Assembly: GCA_900128395.1 (NCBI GenBank)
Contig: LT649339.1
Span: 1-36,216 of the forward strand
From: Stramenopiles sp. TOSAG23-2
Lineage: Eukaryota; Sar
DNA length: 36,216 nt
Direction: 5' to 3'
Shown here: positions 28,510 through 36,216 of the stretch, in pieces
How the letters are laid out: every line of letters begins with the position of its first letter
Position numbering within the stretch: the stretch's first letter is position 1
The notes under the pieces: model-generated
The model's input: only the letters and a program-made list of their open reading frames with translations
Database searches by the model: none
What the model was told of the DNA's origin: nothing
Program-made: the position numbers and the translations under genes

Positions 28510-28767
28510 TATTCACGTACTATTATTCACGCTAAGATTTAAGGATATTAATATTCCCTATCTGCGTCGTCAGCCAAAAGCAAGTTCTGGACTTTTTTCG
28601 ACTTTCGATATATTATTATTTTGTATAAAAAAATAGTTGAATTTAAAATAAAAAAATTGAATTTATGAAAATGTTGATATAGATACACACTAATGTAACA
28701 CGTTAGAAAAGCCAACAGAATATACATCTAGATAATAAAAAAAGTTCAATACGTATCAAACACAACG

Positions 28768-31700
28768 ATGTCATCACAAAGTGGATCAAGCGTTCTTAGT
28801 AAACCACCACCGAAAAAGAAAAAAAAGAAATCAAAATCAAAACGCACTTCTCCTAATAGTATTGGTGATAATGATACAAATAACAAATCAGTTTCCAAGG
28901 AAAATAATAACCAAGAAAATAGTGCATTGCCTCAAGTAGCTCTAGAACAAAGAAAACATATTAGTTTGATCGGTAGAACTGTGCGAACAAGCGGAACGCC
29001 TTTAATGGAATATATAAAATTATCAAATGAAAATGGTATGTTATTGATTCGACAATGTCCATGTAAGTTGTTAGTATATTTATTAGATAATAGTACAAAC
29101 AAGATCTCCGTTGATGAAATAAGTAAAAAAAAGAAAAGTAAAAAAAAAGACAATAATAGCACAAAGAATAACAATACATGGTTACATATATCGACTATAT
29201 GTTTTACTTCTGATATCGTTACGATAAATGTTGGTAGCTTTCTTCAAAATACGCTTAAAGCAAATAAAATTTTGATCGGAACCTACGATGGTGAAATATT
29301 CTATATAGATGCTGATAAAATAGGTAGTGATAATATTAGTTACAAGTATCTTGATGTATCAAAGGAACAAAATAAAATTTCAAAATCGCTTGGTATTATA
29401 CGTGGAATTGTCAATTGCAATTTTTTATATAATGGTAATCAAGAGGCTGATAGCCAAGCCATTTTAATCACAAGTTTATTAGAACCTATGTATTTATGTG
29501 AGTTTAAGAATGAAAATGGTATCGAGATATTCAAAAAAAATCTTATTCCACAAAACAATGTCGATTCAATCGTATCAACAACATATATAATGAGCAGTAG
29601 TAGCAATCCATCTTTTTTTTCTGCACTTTTTGGCCCTAACATGGCGTTATCACGAGGCAATAATTCAATAGCCATACAAGGTTATTTAGATGGCTCACTT
29701 CGATACGTGTTATTACAATCTGATTATATAATGAACAACGATAGCAGTGGTGGGATATCTATCAATCGCAATGTTGCCTCTATACATGGTCTACTTTTAC
29801 ATATGCCGGATAACGAAACGATTTTGAACATATTACCAATTTATTCATTTTTTGATGATGATGTCACCGATAATAATAACAGTAACCAAACTACTAATAC
29901 AATAAAAGGCTTAGTAATTATTGGAAAGCACGGTACCATTAAAATTATTAGTTATTTTAATCAGTCCCAAGCTCATCAACACATGGATGTAGATAATGAA
30001 AATGTATTAAACAATGCAAATTTAGTGAAATGTGGTAATCATGCAGTTGTTGAAACTTGGCCAAATAATATTGGCAACTCAATATCATGCGCATGCATAG
30101 TTAATGGATACCTAGTATGCATATCAAATCGAAAAACATTAGTCATGCCATTGTTACGTTTGCAATTATTACTTTCCGTAAATAATATTACAAATGTACA
30201 ATTGCCACTTGCTCGTAATGTTGTTTTCTTGCAACCGTTAGAAATATATTCAAATACATTCATTGCGTTAACATCGCGTGGTCTATTATATGAATTTACA
30301 ATGCCTAGTAACAACAATATACAAATATTGAAACGCATTGAAAATTTCGGAGCCAAGCATTCACAATGCACTCGCATAAGTGCAGATGCAGATTCGGAAA
30401 CAAGGGTGAAAGGATTATTAGAACAGTTGTCAGAAATATCAACAAAAGAATACATTTCAAAAGAAGTTAGCAATATTTATACAAAGCAATTAAGTGTTTT
30501 GTCTGAAATGCTGCATTGGATCGTAGAATTTAATCACTTGTTCGTTTCCGGTAAAGCGTTTGCATCTACTATTACAATTGATCAAAATTTGATAGGTCAA
30601 GTATCCACAGTACACACCCTTTGTTTAACGCTTACGCCTTTTTCTCGTAACTCTAATATATACTTTCCAATATCTGATACATGGCAAATTGTTGTAAAAA
30701 TAAAACATTCCCAGAGTGGCGCATTAAATTATATTGAAACAAAATCTATATTTTTGAAAGATCTTGCAGTTAGAAAACCTAATGATAATAGTGGGCAAGA
30801 ACAGCGTATATGGAGATTTCCAATAGAACTGGAGAGTATTGAACCCCTTGAAATTTCTGTTTCGTTATGCACTATGTTAAGTCATTCAAAAACAATTCGT
30901 GTGGATGATGATGGCAACGCAAAAAATACTAGTGATGATACTGGACAGTCTATTTCACTTTTAAAAGATCAAGATGCTATCTTTTTACCAATATCTTCAC
31001 ACCTTCTAGATATACTTGATTTTGCCGGTCTACACAATACCAGAGTAACGTATTTGAATAATTTAAATCGCGTTCTAAAGCAGTCTATAAACAATATTTC
31101 CTTGACCAGTGGCAATAATGGTATAATTAGTGTTGTTGATGGGGAAAATTTAAATATCAATGAACATGGTCCGATTACACAAGTTGGTTTTGGGACACGG
31201 GCAAAGATAAATATTGTAATTCATCCTGACATATACAACAGCAGTATCGATGATGATCGTAGTAGTCGTGATGAGAGTGCAGGCAAATTATTTCGATTGA
31301 AGAACATTCTTGGGAAGCTTATCGAAAGGCCAGGCCATTTTTCAAAACATTTTACATGGAGACAGAATAAAAATAGCAAACAGATTGAAGTAACTGGGTC
31401 ATTAGGCAGAGGGCATGGTATTTCTTTATTATCATCATGGTGCGAAGAAAGTAACTCTGAAGCGACAACAAGTAAAACAAACACAATGATGATGCCTACC
31501 ACTTCTGCATCTAGTAGTAAATCAATTAAAAATATATTGTCTGTTGAAATTTTATGCGAACACCCATTAGATTTACCATTAATTCGCGAGGCTTTAATAC
31601 GACGTGGTATGAAATATAATTGCCATATTAATATAAGTAAAAATAGTGGCGAAGGTAGCAATGATAATGTAACAAATGATGGTGTTGGTTCTAATCCATC

Positions 31701-31926
31701 TTCTGTTTCGATAGATTTAGAAAAAGATCTATTTGAAATAGAAAATGAATTATTGATTTTACAAAAAGAACAGCATGGATTGGAAAGTAATTGTATTGAT
31801 CCTAATAGCAATTTATCTGGTGTAAAATCAGCGCCACCATTTAATATTGCACTATACAGTGCTAGGACAAGTGAATTGGCGAAGAAAGTTGCAAAATTAT
31901 ATTTGAAATTGAGAAAAGAGGATTAA
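28768..31926 (+). CDS. FAAP100-like Fanconi anaemia core complex protein
   Basis: In animals FAAP100 joins FANCB and the E3 ligase FANCL to form the catalytic module of the Fanconi core complex, which ubiquitinates FANCD2/FANCI during DNA crosslink repair. I assign this 1052-residue protein from an ordered set of local matches: FFSALFGPNMALSRG then GYLDGSLRYVLL in a beta-propeller; IKGLVIIGKHGTIKIISY; FIALTSRGLLYEFTM; a helical stretch KGLLEQLSEISTKEY through SVLSEMLHWI, matching the coiled coil; DAIFLPISSHLLDILDFAGL; and a C-terminal helix ending AKKVAKLYLKLRKED. The N-terminus carries a basic nuclear-localisation tract (PPPKKKKKKSKSKR). Low-complexity inserts make it longer than the ~880-residue human protein. 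The ORF is intact in one exon. Individual matches are weak, so this remains a recognition by pattern; FANCB, which has a similar fold, is the main alternative. Confidence 0.65.
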   Translation: MSSQSGSSVLSKPPPKKKKKKSKSKRTSPNSIGDNDTNNKSVSKENNNQENSALPQVALEQRKHISLIGRTVRTSGTPLMEYIKLSNENGMLLIRQCPCKLLVYLLDNSTNKISVDEISKKKKSKKKDNNSTKNNNTWLHISTICFTSDIVTINVGSFLQNTLKANKILIGTYDGEIFYIDADKIGSDNISYKYLDVSKEQNKISKSLGIIRGIVNCNFLYNGNQEADSQAILITSLLEPMYLCEFKNENGIEIFKKNLIPQNNVDSIVSTTYIMSSSSNPSFFSALFGPNMALSRGNNSIAIQGYLDGSLRYVLLQSDYIMNNDSSGGISINRNVASIHGLLLHMPDNETILNILPIYSFFDDDVTDNNNSNQTTNTIKGLVIIGKHGTIKIISYFNQSQAHQHMDVDNENVLNNANLVKCGNHAVVETWPNNIGNSISCACIVNGYLVCISNRKTLVMPLLRLQLLLSVNNITNVQLPLARNVVFLQPLEIYSNTFIALTSRGLLYEFTMPSNNNIQILKRIENFGAKHSQCTRISADADSETRVKGLLEQLSEISTKEYISKEVSNIYTKQLSVLSEMLHWIVEFNHLFVSGKAFASTITIDQNLIGQVSTVHTLCLTLTPFSRNSNIYFPISDTWQIVVKIKHSQSGALNYIETKSIFLKDLAVRKPNDNSGQEQRIWRFPIELESIEPLEISVSLCTMLSHSKTIRVDDDGNAKNTSDDTGQSISLLKDQDAIFLPISSHLLDILDFAGLHNTRVTYLNNLNRVLKQSINNISLTSGNNGIISVVDGENLNINEHGPITQVGFGTRAKINIVIHPDIYNSSIDDDRSSRDESAGKLFRLKNILGKLIERPGHFSKHFTWRQNKNSKQIEVTGSLGRGHGISLLSSWCEESNSEATTSKTNTMMMPTTSASSSKSIKNILSVEILCEHPLDLPLIREALIRRGMKYNCHINISKNSGEGSNDNVTNDGVGSNPSSVSIDLEKDLFEIENELLILQKEQHGLESNCIDPNSNLSGVKSAPPFNIALYSARTSELAKKVAKLYLKLRKED

Positions 31927-32264
31927 ATATATTATTACTTCGTACATGTATATATATTATATATAAATACATGCATATCTTGAGTTACACAATGTGTACA
32001 TATATATATTTTTAGTTTTTTTTTATTAAAAAATATAAAAAATTTTTGGCTCAGTCACACTGTATTCTTTTGAGAGTAGGAATTATCATCTCGGTAGAAA
32101 TAAAAAATTAAAATATACGCGTAATACGCGTACATTTTTGTATTATATACGAAAATACAAAATATTTTATATTATAGAGCGTGTTTCAAAGACCATATCA
32201 TTACAAATGAGGAGCTGGAATAACATATCTCTCTCGTGCTTCGTAAGATGTCATGTCACAATCT
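31927..32264. other. Convergent 3' intergenic region
   Basis: About 340 AT-rich bases between convergent genes; a TACGCGTAATACGCGTA palindromic stretch lies at about 32115-32131. No gene seen. Confidence 0.4.
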
Positions 32265-33350
32265 TTACTTTTTTTTATCAGAATCAGTTTTGACATATTT
32301 CATCAATTCTGACTTTAAATGATTTAATTGTTGCTTTAAATCTTTTTCCTCCAAGCGTTGTACTTCTATTTTTTTTTCCATAGCTGACATCATCTCTCCC
32401 ATTTCGCTTTTTTGTTTCTCTAATGCTCCGATGGTTGAACGTTGTTGGTAAAGTTGATTTTTTAGTGATTTTAATTCGTTGCTTGTTGCTTGCATTGTAC
32501 CACTTCTAGCCTCTAATGCCATCATACTCTCTTGTAAATGACTTTTAGCTTTACTAGCCAATGCATCTGAAACATATCTTCTCCAATGCTTAAGTGTATT
32601 GCGTTTTATATCAACTGGTGTTTTAATGAAAAACTTTTCAAAACGTTTAATTTCCTCCTTACTTCTAATCATACAACCATGCCATGCAAAAAATGTCATA
32701 CTTAAACATAATTTTTCCCATCTGCCTACTATTTTCCATACCATAACATCTCGTAAACGTTCTAATAATCTACGATCACTTGTATTTGACATTAAATCGC
32801 CTAAAATTTGGCCCCGTTTTTGTAGCAAAAAAAATTTTTTTCGACGTTTTACAAAAACATGTTGGTCTAGGGAACGCCTTTCTCCCCCACCGACTGATAA
32901 ACGTGTGCCTTCACCTTGATTTTTCATATATGTATCTACATGCGACGCTTGACGGGACCGTTTATTAGGCATTCCACTCATTGTTTTTACTTTTTCAGCA
33001 TTATTTATTGCATATTGCAACATTGGGTCTTTCTTAACTTCCCGCAATGATGCCGTAAATGGATTTTCCATCTGATGAAAAAGATTTTTCATAGTTTGCT
33101 TTGTTGGCCCACCCAAAGACATCATATTTCCATATTCAATAACTAAAGATCCAGGTTCATCCTCGTTGATTCGACCTATATCTGATAAATGTACATTTGT
33201 TTTCATTTGTTTTCTTATCTGTAAGTTTTTATTGTTGATAGGTTTTAACTCATATGTTGGCGCCATGATAAGTGGTGATACCGGTGTGTATATCGATGGA
33301 ATAGATGTATATGGATATTTAACTGTTTCTTTTCTGAAAAGTAATAACAT
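32265..33350 (-). CDS. Trp-motif and coiled-coil protein, possibly centrosomal/ciliary
   Basis: This 361-residue protein was not assigned to a family. Residues ~165-255 hold helical segments with spaced Trp: LRDVMVWKIVGRWEKLCLSM, FFAWHGCMIRSKEE and NTLKHWRRYVSDALASKAKS. This W-x(n)-W spacing resembles SFI1-type or other ciliary W-repeat helices that bind centrin or calmodulin, seen here by pattern only. Residues ~265-350 form a Gln/Glu/Lys-rich coiled coil (SNELKSLKNQLYQQRSTIGA and LEEKDLKQQLNHLKSELMKY). The N-terminal ~160 residues are basic and probably unstructured. Start could be the ATG at 33350 or the one at 33266 (MAPTYELKP), which begins the more regular composition. The stop is TAA, 339 bases from the convergent FAAP100-like gene. 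No membrane segment or signal peptide. Confidence 0.6.
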   Translation of the reverse strand: MLLLFRKETVKYPYTSIPSIYTPVSPLIMAPTYELKPINNKNLQIRKQMKTNVHLSDIGRINEDEPGSLVIEYGNMMSLGGPTKQTMKNLFHQMENPFTASLREVKKDPMLQYAINNAEKVKTMSGMPNKRSRQASHVDTYMKNQGEGTRLSVGGGERRSLDQHVFVKRRKKFFLLQKRGQILGDLMSNTSDRRLLERLRDVMVWKIVGRWEKLCLSMTFFAWHGCMIRSKEEIKRFEKFFIKTPVDIKRNTLKHWRRYVSDALASKAKSHLQESMMALEARSGTMQATSNELKSLKNQLYQQRSTIGALEKQKSEMGEMMSAMEKKIEVQRLEEKDLKQQLNHLKSELMKYVKTDSDKKK

Positions 33351-33563
33351 GTAAATGTATAATCTTATTTATAGATATATTATAATTAAACTATTAGTTT
33401 AAGTTGTATTATTATATAAATATAATTAATAATAATAATACTATAATAATTGCAACCAATTATAATTAAAGCCCGTTCATAGTGCCATATGTGCATATTA
33501 CCTGTAATAGCCATAATAAAAAAAAATTAAAAAAAAAAAAATGTAACAGATACAAAAAAGAAA

Positions 33564-33752
33564 ATGAAAAAAAAAGCTAAAGCCTGTCCTGTTGTTACTG
33601 TGGCTGTGTGTGATGTGAATATTAATAGAACTACAGATATATTATGTATGATAGAAAGCTATACAGGAAAAGGCTGGAAAGGAAGTGCAAAAGAAGAAAG
33701 CTTAAATTTGAATATAATAAATGCTGGCGCTGTAAAGTCTGGGGCAAATTAA
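33564..33752 (+). other. Doubtful small ORF / possible degenerate sequence
   Basis: A 62-codon ORF (MKKKAKACPVVTVAVCDVNI and onward) directly follows a poly-A tract and ends in TAA. In another frame the same DNA reads RKCKRRKLKFEYNKCWRCKV after a string of stops, a Cys-pair pattern. Neither frame matches a family I know. The local base composition is more GC-rich than adjacent intergenic DNA, which could mean a decayed gene or insertion. I would not annotate it as a protein-coding gene. Confidence 0.2.
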
Positions 33753-33958
33753 AAAGTTACCAAAATTCCGTTTTATATAGTAAGTTTTGATTAAATATCC
33801 GCTTTTTAAAACTCTCTTTTGCCGGTTTAAGCTCTGGATTATTTTAATTTATATTTAGTAGTATAGAGATTTATTATAGGTCCTTTTTGCTCCTAATCAG
33901 CTATAATCAGTCTACCCCCTAAAAAAAAGCCTGTGTGAATGGATATAAATATTGAGAT

Positions 33959-33994
33959 GGATAGATATAGATAGATAGATATAGATAGATAGAT
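33959..33994. repeat. TAGA/TA microsatellite
   Basis: GATAGATA units interspersed with ATAGAT make an imperfect tetranucleotide tract just upstream of the aldolase gene. Confidence 0.85.
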
Positions 33995-34029
33995 GAAGAC
34001 ATAACATAAGTCAATATCAACTATAAAAG

Positions 34030-34950
34030 ATGAAACCAAACTATGTATTAAATGCATGGAGAAATAAAAAGCAAACATTAGGGGCATGGGTAGGTGTGAA
34101 TTCAATAAACGTAGCCGAGTCAATGGCTCATAGTGGTTTTGATTGGTTAGTTATTGACTGTCAACATGGTTTGATAGAAATGAACGCTTTGCCAGCATTG
34201 ATAGCCGCAATTAATACTACAAACACTGTACCGTTTGTACGAGTAAAATCTAACAACTTTGGGGATATCAATAAGGCCTTGGATTCTGGTGCTTTAGGGG
34301 TAATAGTGCCAATGATTAATAATGCTGAAGAAGCCCGGGCAGCAGTTGATGCAATGAGATATCCTTCCAGTAAAGGTTACGGTAAAAGATCTACTGGGCC
34401 GACAAGACCAATGATGGCATATGGGAAAGATTATCTTTATGAAGCAAATAAAAATGTTGCTTGTATTCTACAAATTGAAACGATAGATGGTCTAGCTAAT
34501 GTTGAAGAAATTGCTGCTGTTCCTGGCGTTGATTGCTTGTACGTAGGTCCTACAGACTTGGCATTTGGTTTGGGCCTATTCCCAGGCGGTGAATGGGAAG
34601 GGAAGCGAAATGGAAGCTGGTTCTTAAAAATATTTCAACAAGATTCACATAAGAAGGCATTGAAAACAATTTTAGATTGTTGCCATCGACACAATATTGC
34701 TGGAATAATGCATACACTTGGTATAAATGAGACATCCAAAATGTATATAAAAGATGGTTGGGATGGTATAATGTCAGGTTCTGCGAAAGGATGGATGAGT
34801 CGTGGTGCTGGCGGTGCATTACGAGAGTTGAGGCCCATGGTAAAAAGTATTATTCCGAGAAAAATTACCGCTGACGATGACGTACTGCATCAATTAGCAG
34901 CTGGGAAAATTACCGTTGAAGATGCAAAGTTATTGATGAGTAATTTATAA
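34030..34950 (+). CDS. HpcH/HpaI-family class II aldolase
   Basis: The 306-residue protein belongs to the HpcH/HpaI aldolase (phosphoenolpyruvate/pyruvate) superfamily, metal-dependent enzymes that cleave or form 4-hydroxy-2-oxo acids. The N-terminal FDWLVIDCQHGLIE gives D43 and H46, matching the family's D-x-x-H catalytic segment; PFVRVKSNNFGDINKALDSG, GVIVPMINNAEEARAAVDAMRYP, GKRSTGPTRP, ILQIETIDGLANVEEIAAVPG (in part) and YVGPTDLAFGLG supply the remaining barrel motifs, including the metal-binding Glu in QIET and Asp in PTDLA. The C-terminal ~40 residues form a short helical tail. The exact substrate (2-keto-3-deoxy sugar acid, 2,4-dihydroxyheptanedioate or other) cannot be told. No targeting peptide is visible, so it is probably cytosolic. 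The family is common in bacteria and fungi and patchy in protists; transfer is possible. Start and stop are unambiguous. Confidence 0.9.
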   Translation: MKPNYVLNAWRNKKQTLGAWVGVNSINVAESMAHSGFDWLVIDCQHGLIEMNALPALIAAINTTNTVPFVRVKSNNFGDINKALDSGALGVIVPMINNAEEARAAVDAMRYPSSKGYGKRSTGPTRPMMAYGKDYLYEANKNVACILQIETIDGLANVEEIAAVPGVDCLYVGPTDLAFGLGLFPGGEWEGKRNGSWFLKIFQQDSHKKALKTILDCCHRHNIAGIMHTLGINETSKMYIKDGWDGIMSGSAKGWMSRGAGGALRELRPMVKSIIPRKITADDDVLHQLAAGKITVEDAKLLMSNL

Positions 34951-35771
34951 AAAATATGATATGATGCACTACGAAACATATATATATATGTATTATAATG
35001 TACATCATATATATTATTATTAATGTATTATGCGCGCGCGCGTGTGTGTGTGTGTGTGTGTGTATTTTAGCACTTTCTACTAAATTTCCAAGGAAATCAT
35101 TTATCTATATTCCTGAAATATCAATTTATATATTTATCAACATAAAAATATCCATAAAAAGGTGCAAAATAATTTTTTTTCAAAAAAGGAGCAATTAACT
35201 AGGGCTGTGCTAAGTAATATACGGAAAATGTAAGGAATATATGATATCTTGAAAAAAATAACACTAATCATAATGGAAGATGCCCAATTTGATCAGAGTA
35301 GCTTTTGCAGTCAGTTTTTCAGCATTTAATAATCGAATAATACTAAATGTCGTAAACCCCAACAAAAATTATCCATGAAAACATATATTTACTAATCTTA
35401 TTTTCATGCTAAGCTGGATATTCGAATAATCAATTGTCACAAAAATGATCCATGATATATTTATACTAATTTTATTTTCATGCTAACTGGCTTAAGTTGC
35501 TGTTGGATATTCATGTTAATATATATGTATCTTCGTATTCTTCATCAACATACACATCTATATTTACATATACATCGATACTGTATAGCAAAATCCTCAT
35601 CATTATTTTTTGTATTGGTATAGTAGAGTACATTCTACTATTTTATTTCTTTTGTTCATCTTTTTAAATTTTGGATATTTGGCATATATAATTTATAATC
35701 ACCATATATATATATATATAAGACATTTTTATTAATTAAAGGCATTATTCATATTTATTGTTTTATTAACA
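34951..35771. other. Intergenic region between aldolase and secreted-protein gene
   Basis: About 820 bases. A CG/TG microsatellite (35031-35063) follows the aldolase. Around 35364-35515 there are two diverged copies of a segment with ATCCATGA, ACTAAT and TTATTTTCATGCTAA, spaced by ~77 bases. TA runs (35705-35720) precede the next gene. No gene or RNA is seen. Confidence 0.45.
35031..35063. repeat. (CG)n(TG)n microsatellite
   Basis: GCGCGCGCGCG followed directly by about eleven TG units. Alternating purine-pyrimidine, so a candidate for Z-DNA. Confidence 0.9.
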
Positions 35772-36216
35772 ATGAATAAATTTAACATTATTATTCTTTT
35801 GATTACAATATCAGTATTATCATTATTTAATGGAGATGTATTGGTAGTGAATGCAAGGCCCAGTTATCCTGGGTGTAATTTAGTTGGTTCCTCTACTAAC
35901 GTCATGACGCGTCCTACGATTATGGGTGCAACGCCAATCGATGCAACAAATTTAATTACGTTTTCAGCAAGTCAATATTCACAAGGAGACGAGAAAATTA
36001 CGGTAACGTTGGCAAATTTACAATCGGGCGGTGCTGTTATTCATACAAGTGCTGGTACATTGTCATCTGCAAATAATGCACAAACTACACCAACTGGATA
36101 TACTGCAAAAACCGGCTGTACTGACAAAATGTTTTACAAACAAGACGGTGTTGGTGCTACGTTAACATTATATTTAACCGTTCCAACTGATATTACATCA
36201 GTAAATTCCATCACAG
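35772..36216 (+). CDS. Secreted Reeler-like protein, 5' part only (cut by window edge)
   Basis: The ATG at 35772 opens a frame that runs unbroken off the right edge; 148 codons are visible. Residues 1-28 are a clear signal peptide: MNKFN, then hydrophobic IIILLITISVLSLF, with a probable cleavage after VVNA. The mature part (RPSYPGCNLVG, LITFSASQYSQGDEKITVTL, AGTLSSANN, GCTDKMFYKQDGVGATLTLY) has Cys pairs and beta-strand spacing resembling the Reeler domain of extracellular and cytochrome-linked proteins. The domain call is tentative; the C-terminal part could carry a membrane anchor, ferric-reductase-like domain or repeats and lies outside the window. Confidence 0.6.
   Translation, partial: MNKFNIIILLITISVLSLFNGDVLVVNARPSYPGCNLVGSSTNVMTRPTIMGATPIDATNLITFSASQYSQGDEKITVTLANLQSGGAVIHTSAGTLSSANNAQTTPTGYTAKTGCTDKMFYKQDGVGATLTLYLTVPTDITSVNSIT

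Larger units (their letters stand above)
28268..28767. promoter_or_regulatory. Divergent promoter region between SAM carrier and FAAP100-like gene
   Basis: About 500 bases between divergent genes. A TA run (28308-28331) and a CT run (28371-28390) are followed by CCTCTCCTCTC and a TACCAC-G-GTGGTA inverted repeat at 28497-28509. The plus-strand leader near the ATG at 28768 is A-rich. Both promoters should lie here. Confidence 0.45.
33351..34029. promoter_or_regulatory. Divergent region between coiled-coil gene and aldolase
   Basis: About 680 bases. The first part is AT-rich; a poly-A tract (33521-33541) precedes a GC-richer block (33560-33750) described separately. A TAGA/TA microsatellite (33959-33994) ends ~35 bases before the aldolase ATG, so the aldolase promoter must be compact. 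Confidence 0.4.

Noticed and set aside
1-36216. CRISPR arrays, rRNA and tRNA genes, bacterial operons
   Set aside because: No regularly spaced direct repeats with unique spacers, no tRNA B-box with a matching cloverleaf and no rRNA-like conserved segment were seen; the gene content is eukaryotic.
1-36216. Alternative genetic code suggested by the AT-rich, ciliate-like composition
   Set aside because: Recognisable proteins end in-family at TAA and TGA (PPWD1), another gene ends at TAG, and none of the three is needed as a sense codon within a recognised gene.

Overview
This window is nuclear DNA from an AT-rich, gene-dense eukaryote with few introns, most probably a flagellated or ciliated protist. 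The genes are monocistronic, on both strands, and include a mitochondrial succinate dehydrogenase subunit, a thiolase with a mitochondrial-type presequence, a mitochondrial carrier, a KDM6-type histone demethylase and a PPWD1-type spliceosomal cyclophilin. All three standard stops end genes here (TAA widely, TGA for PPWD1, TAG at 19150-19152), so the code is standard. Many proteins carry runs of Asn, Ser or Thr from AAT/AGT/ACA triplet tracts. One clear GT-AG intron is visible, in the S-adenosylmethionine carrier gene. The species cannot be fixed from the sequence; a stramenopile or similar protist is only a guess.

Layout. 1-8000: a JmjC demethylase (-), a TPR protein (+), PUS10 pseudouridine synthase (+) and a fatty acid hydroxylase/sterol desaturase family protein (-). 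8779-14257: SDHB (+), a trifunctional-type thiolase (-) and PPWD1 (+). 14679-19152: a TCP10/CPAP-like G-box beta-repeat protein (-), a 1.3 kb piggyBac-like transposon remnant bounded by TTAA sites with an 85-bp tandem duplication of its right end, and an unrecognised low-complexity protein (+). 19426-25316: an ABHD1/2/3-type alpha/beta hydrolase (-) and a copper-transporting P1B-ATPase (+). 25460-27286: fragmentary coding remnants and a 71-bp tandem repeat. 27287-36216: the SAM carrier (-), a 1052-residue protein that I recognise as FAAP100-like (Fanconi anaemia core complex), a Trp-rich coiled-coil protein (-), an HpcH/HpaI-family aldolase (+) and the first part of a secreted protein running off the right edge.

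The genes do not form one pathway. The most unusual items are the copper ATPase, with two virtually identical N-terminal metal-binding domains and two C-terminal Cys-rich modules of identical spacing resembling a built-in metallothionein; the FAAP100-like gene in a protist; the piggyBac remnant with its duplicated end; and the G-box protein. Mitochondrial metabolism (SDHB, thiolase, SAM carrier) and ciliary/centriolar or genome-maintenance roles (G-box protein, coiled-coil protein, FAAP100) are well represented, but this looks like ordinary eukaryotic gene scatter rather than a cluster.
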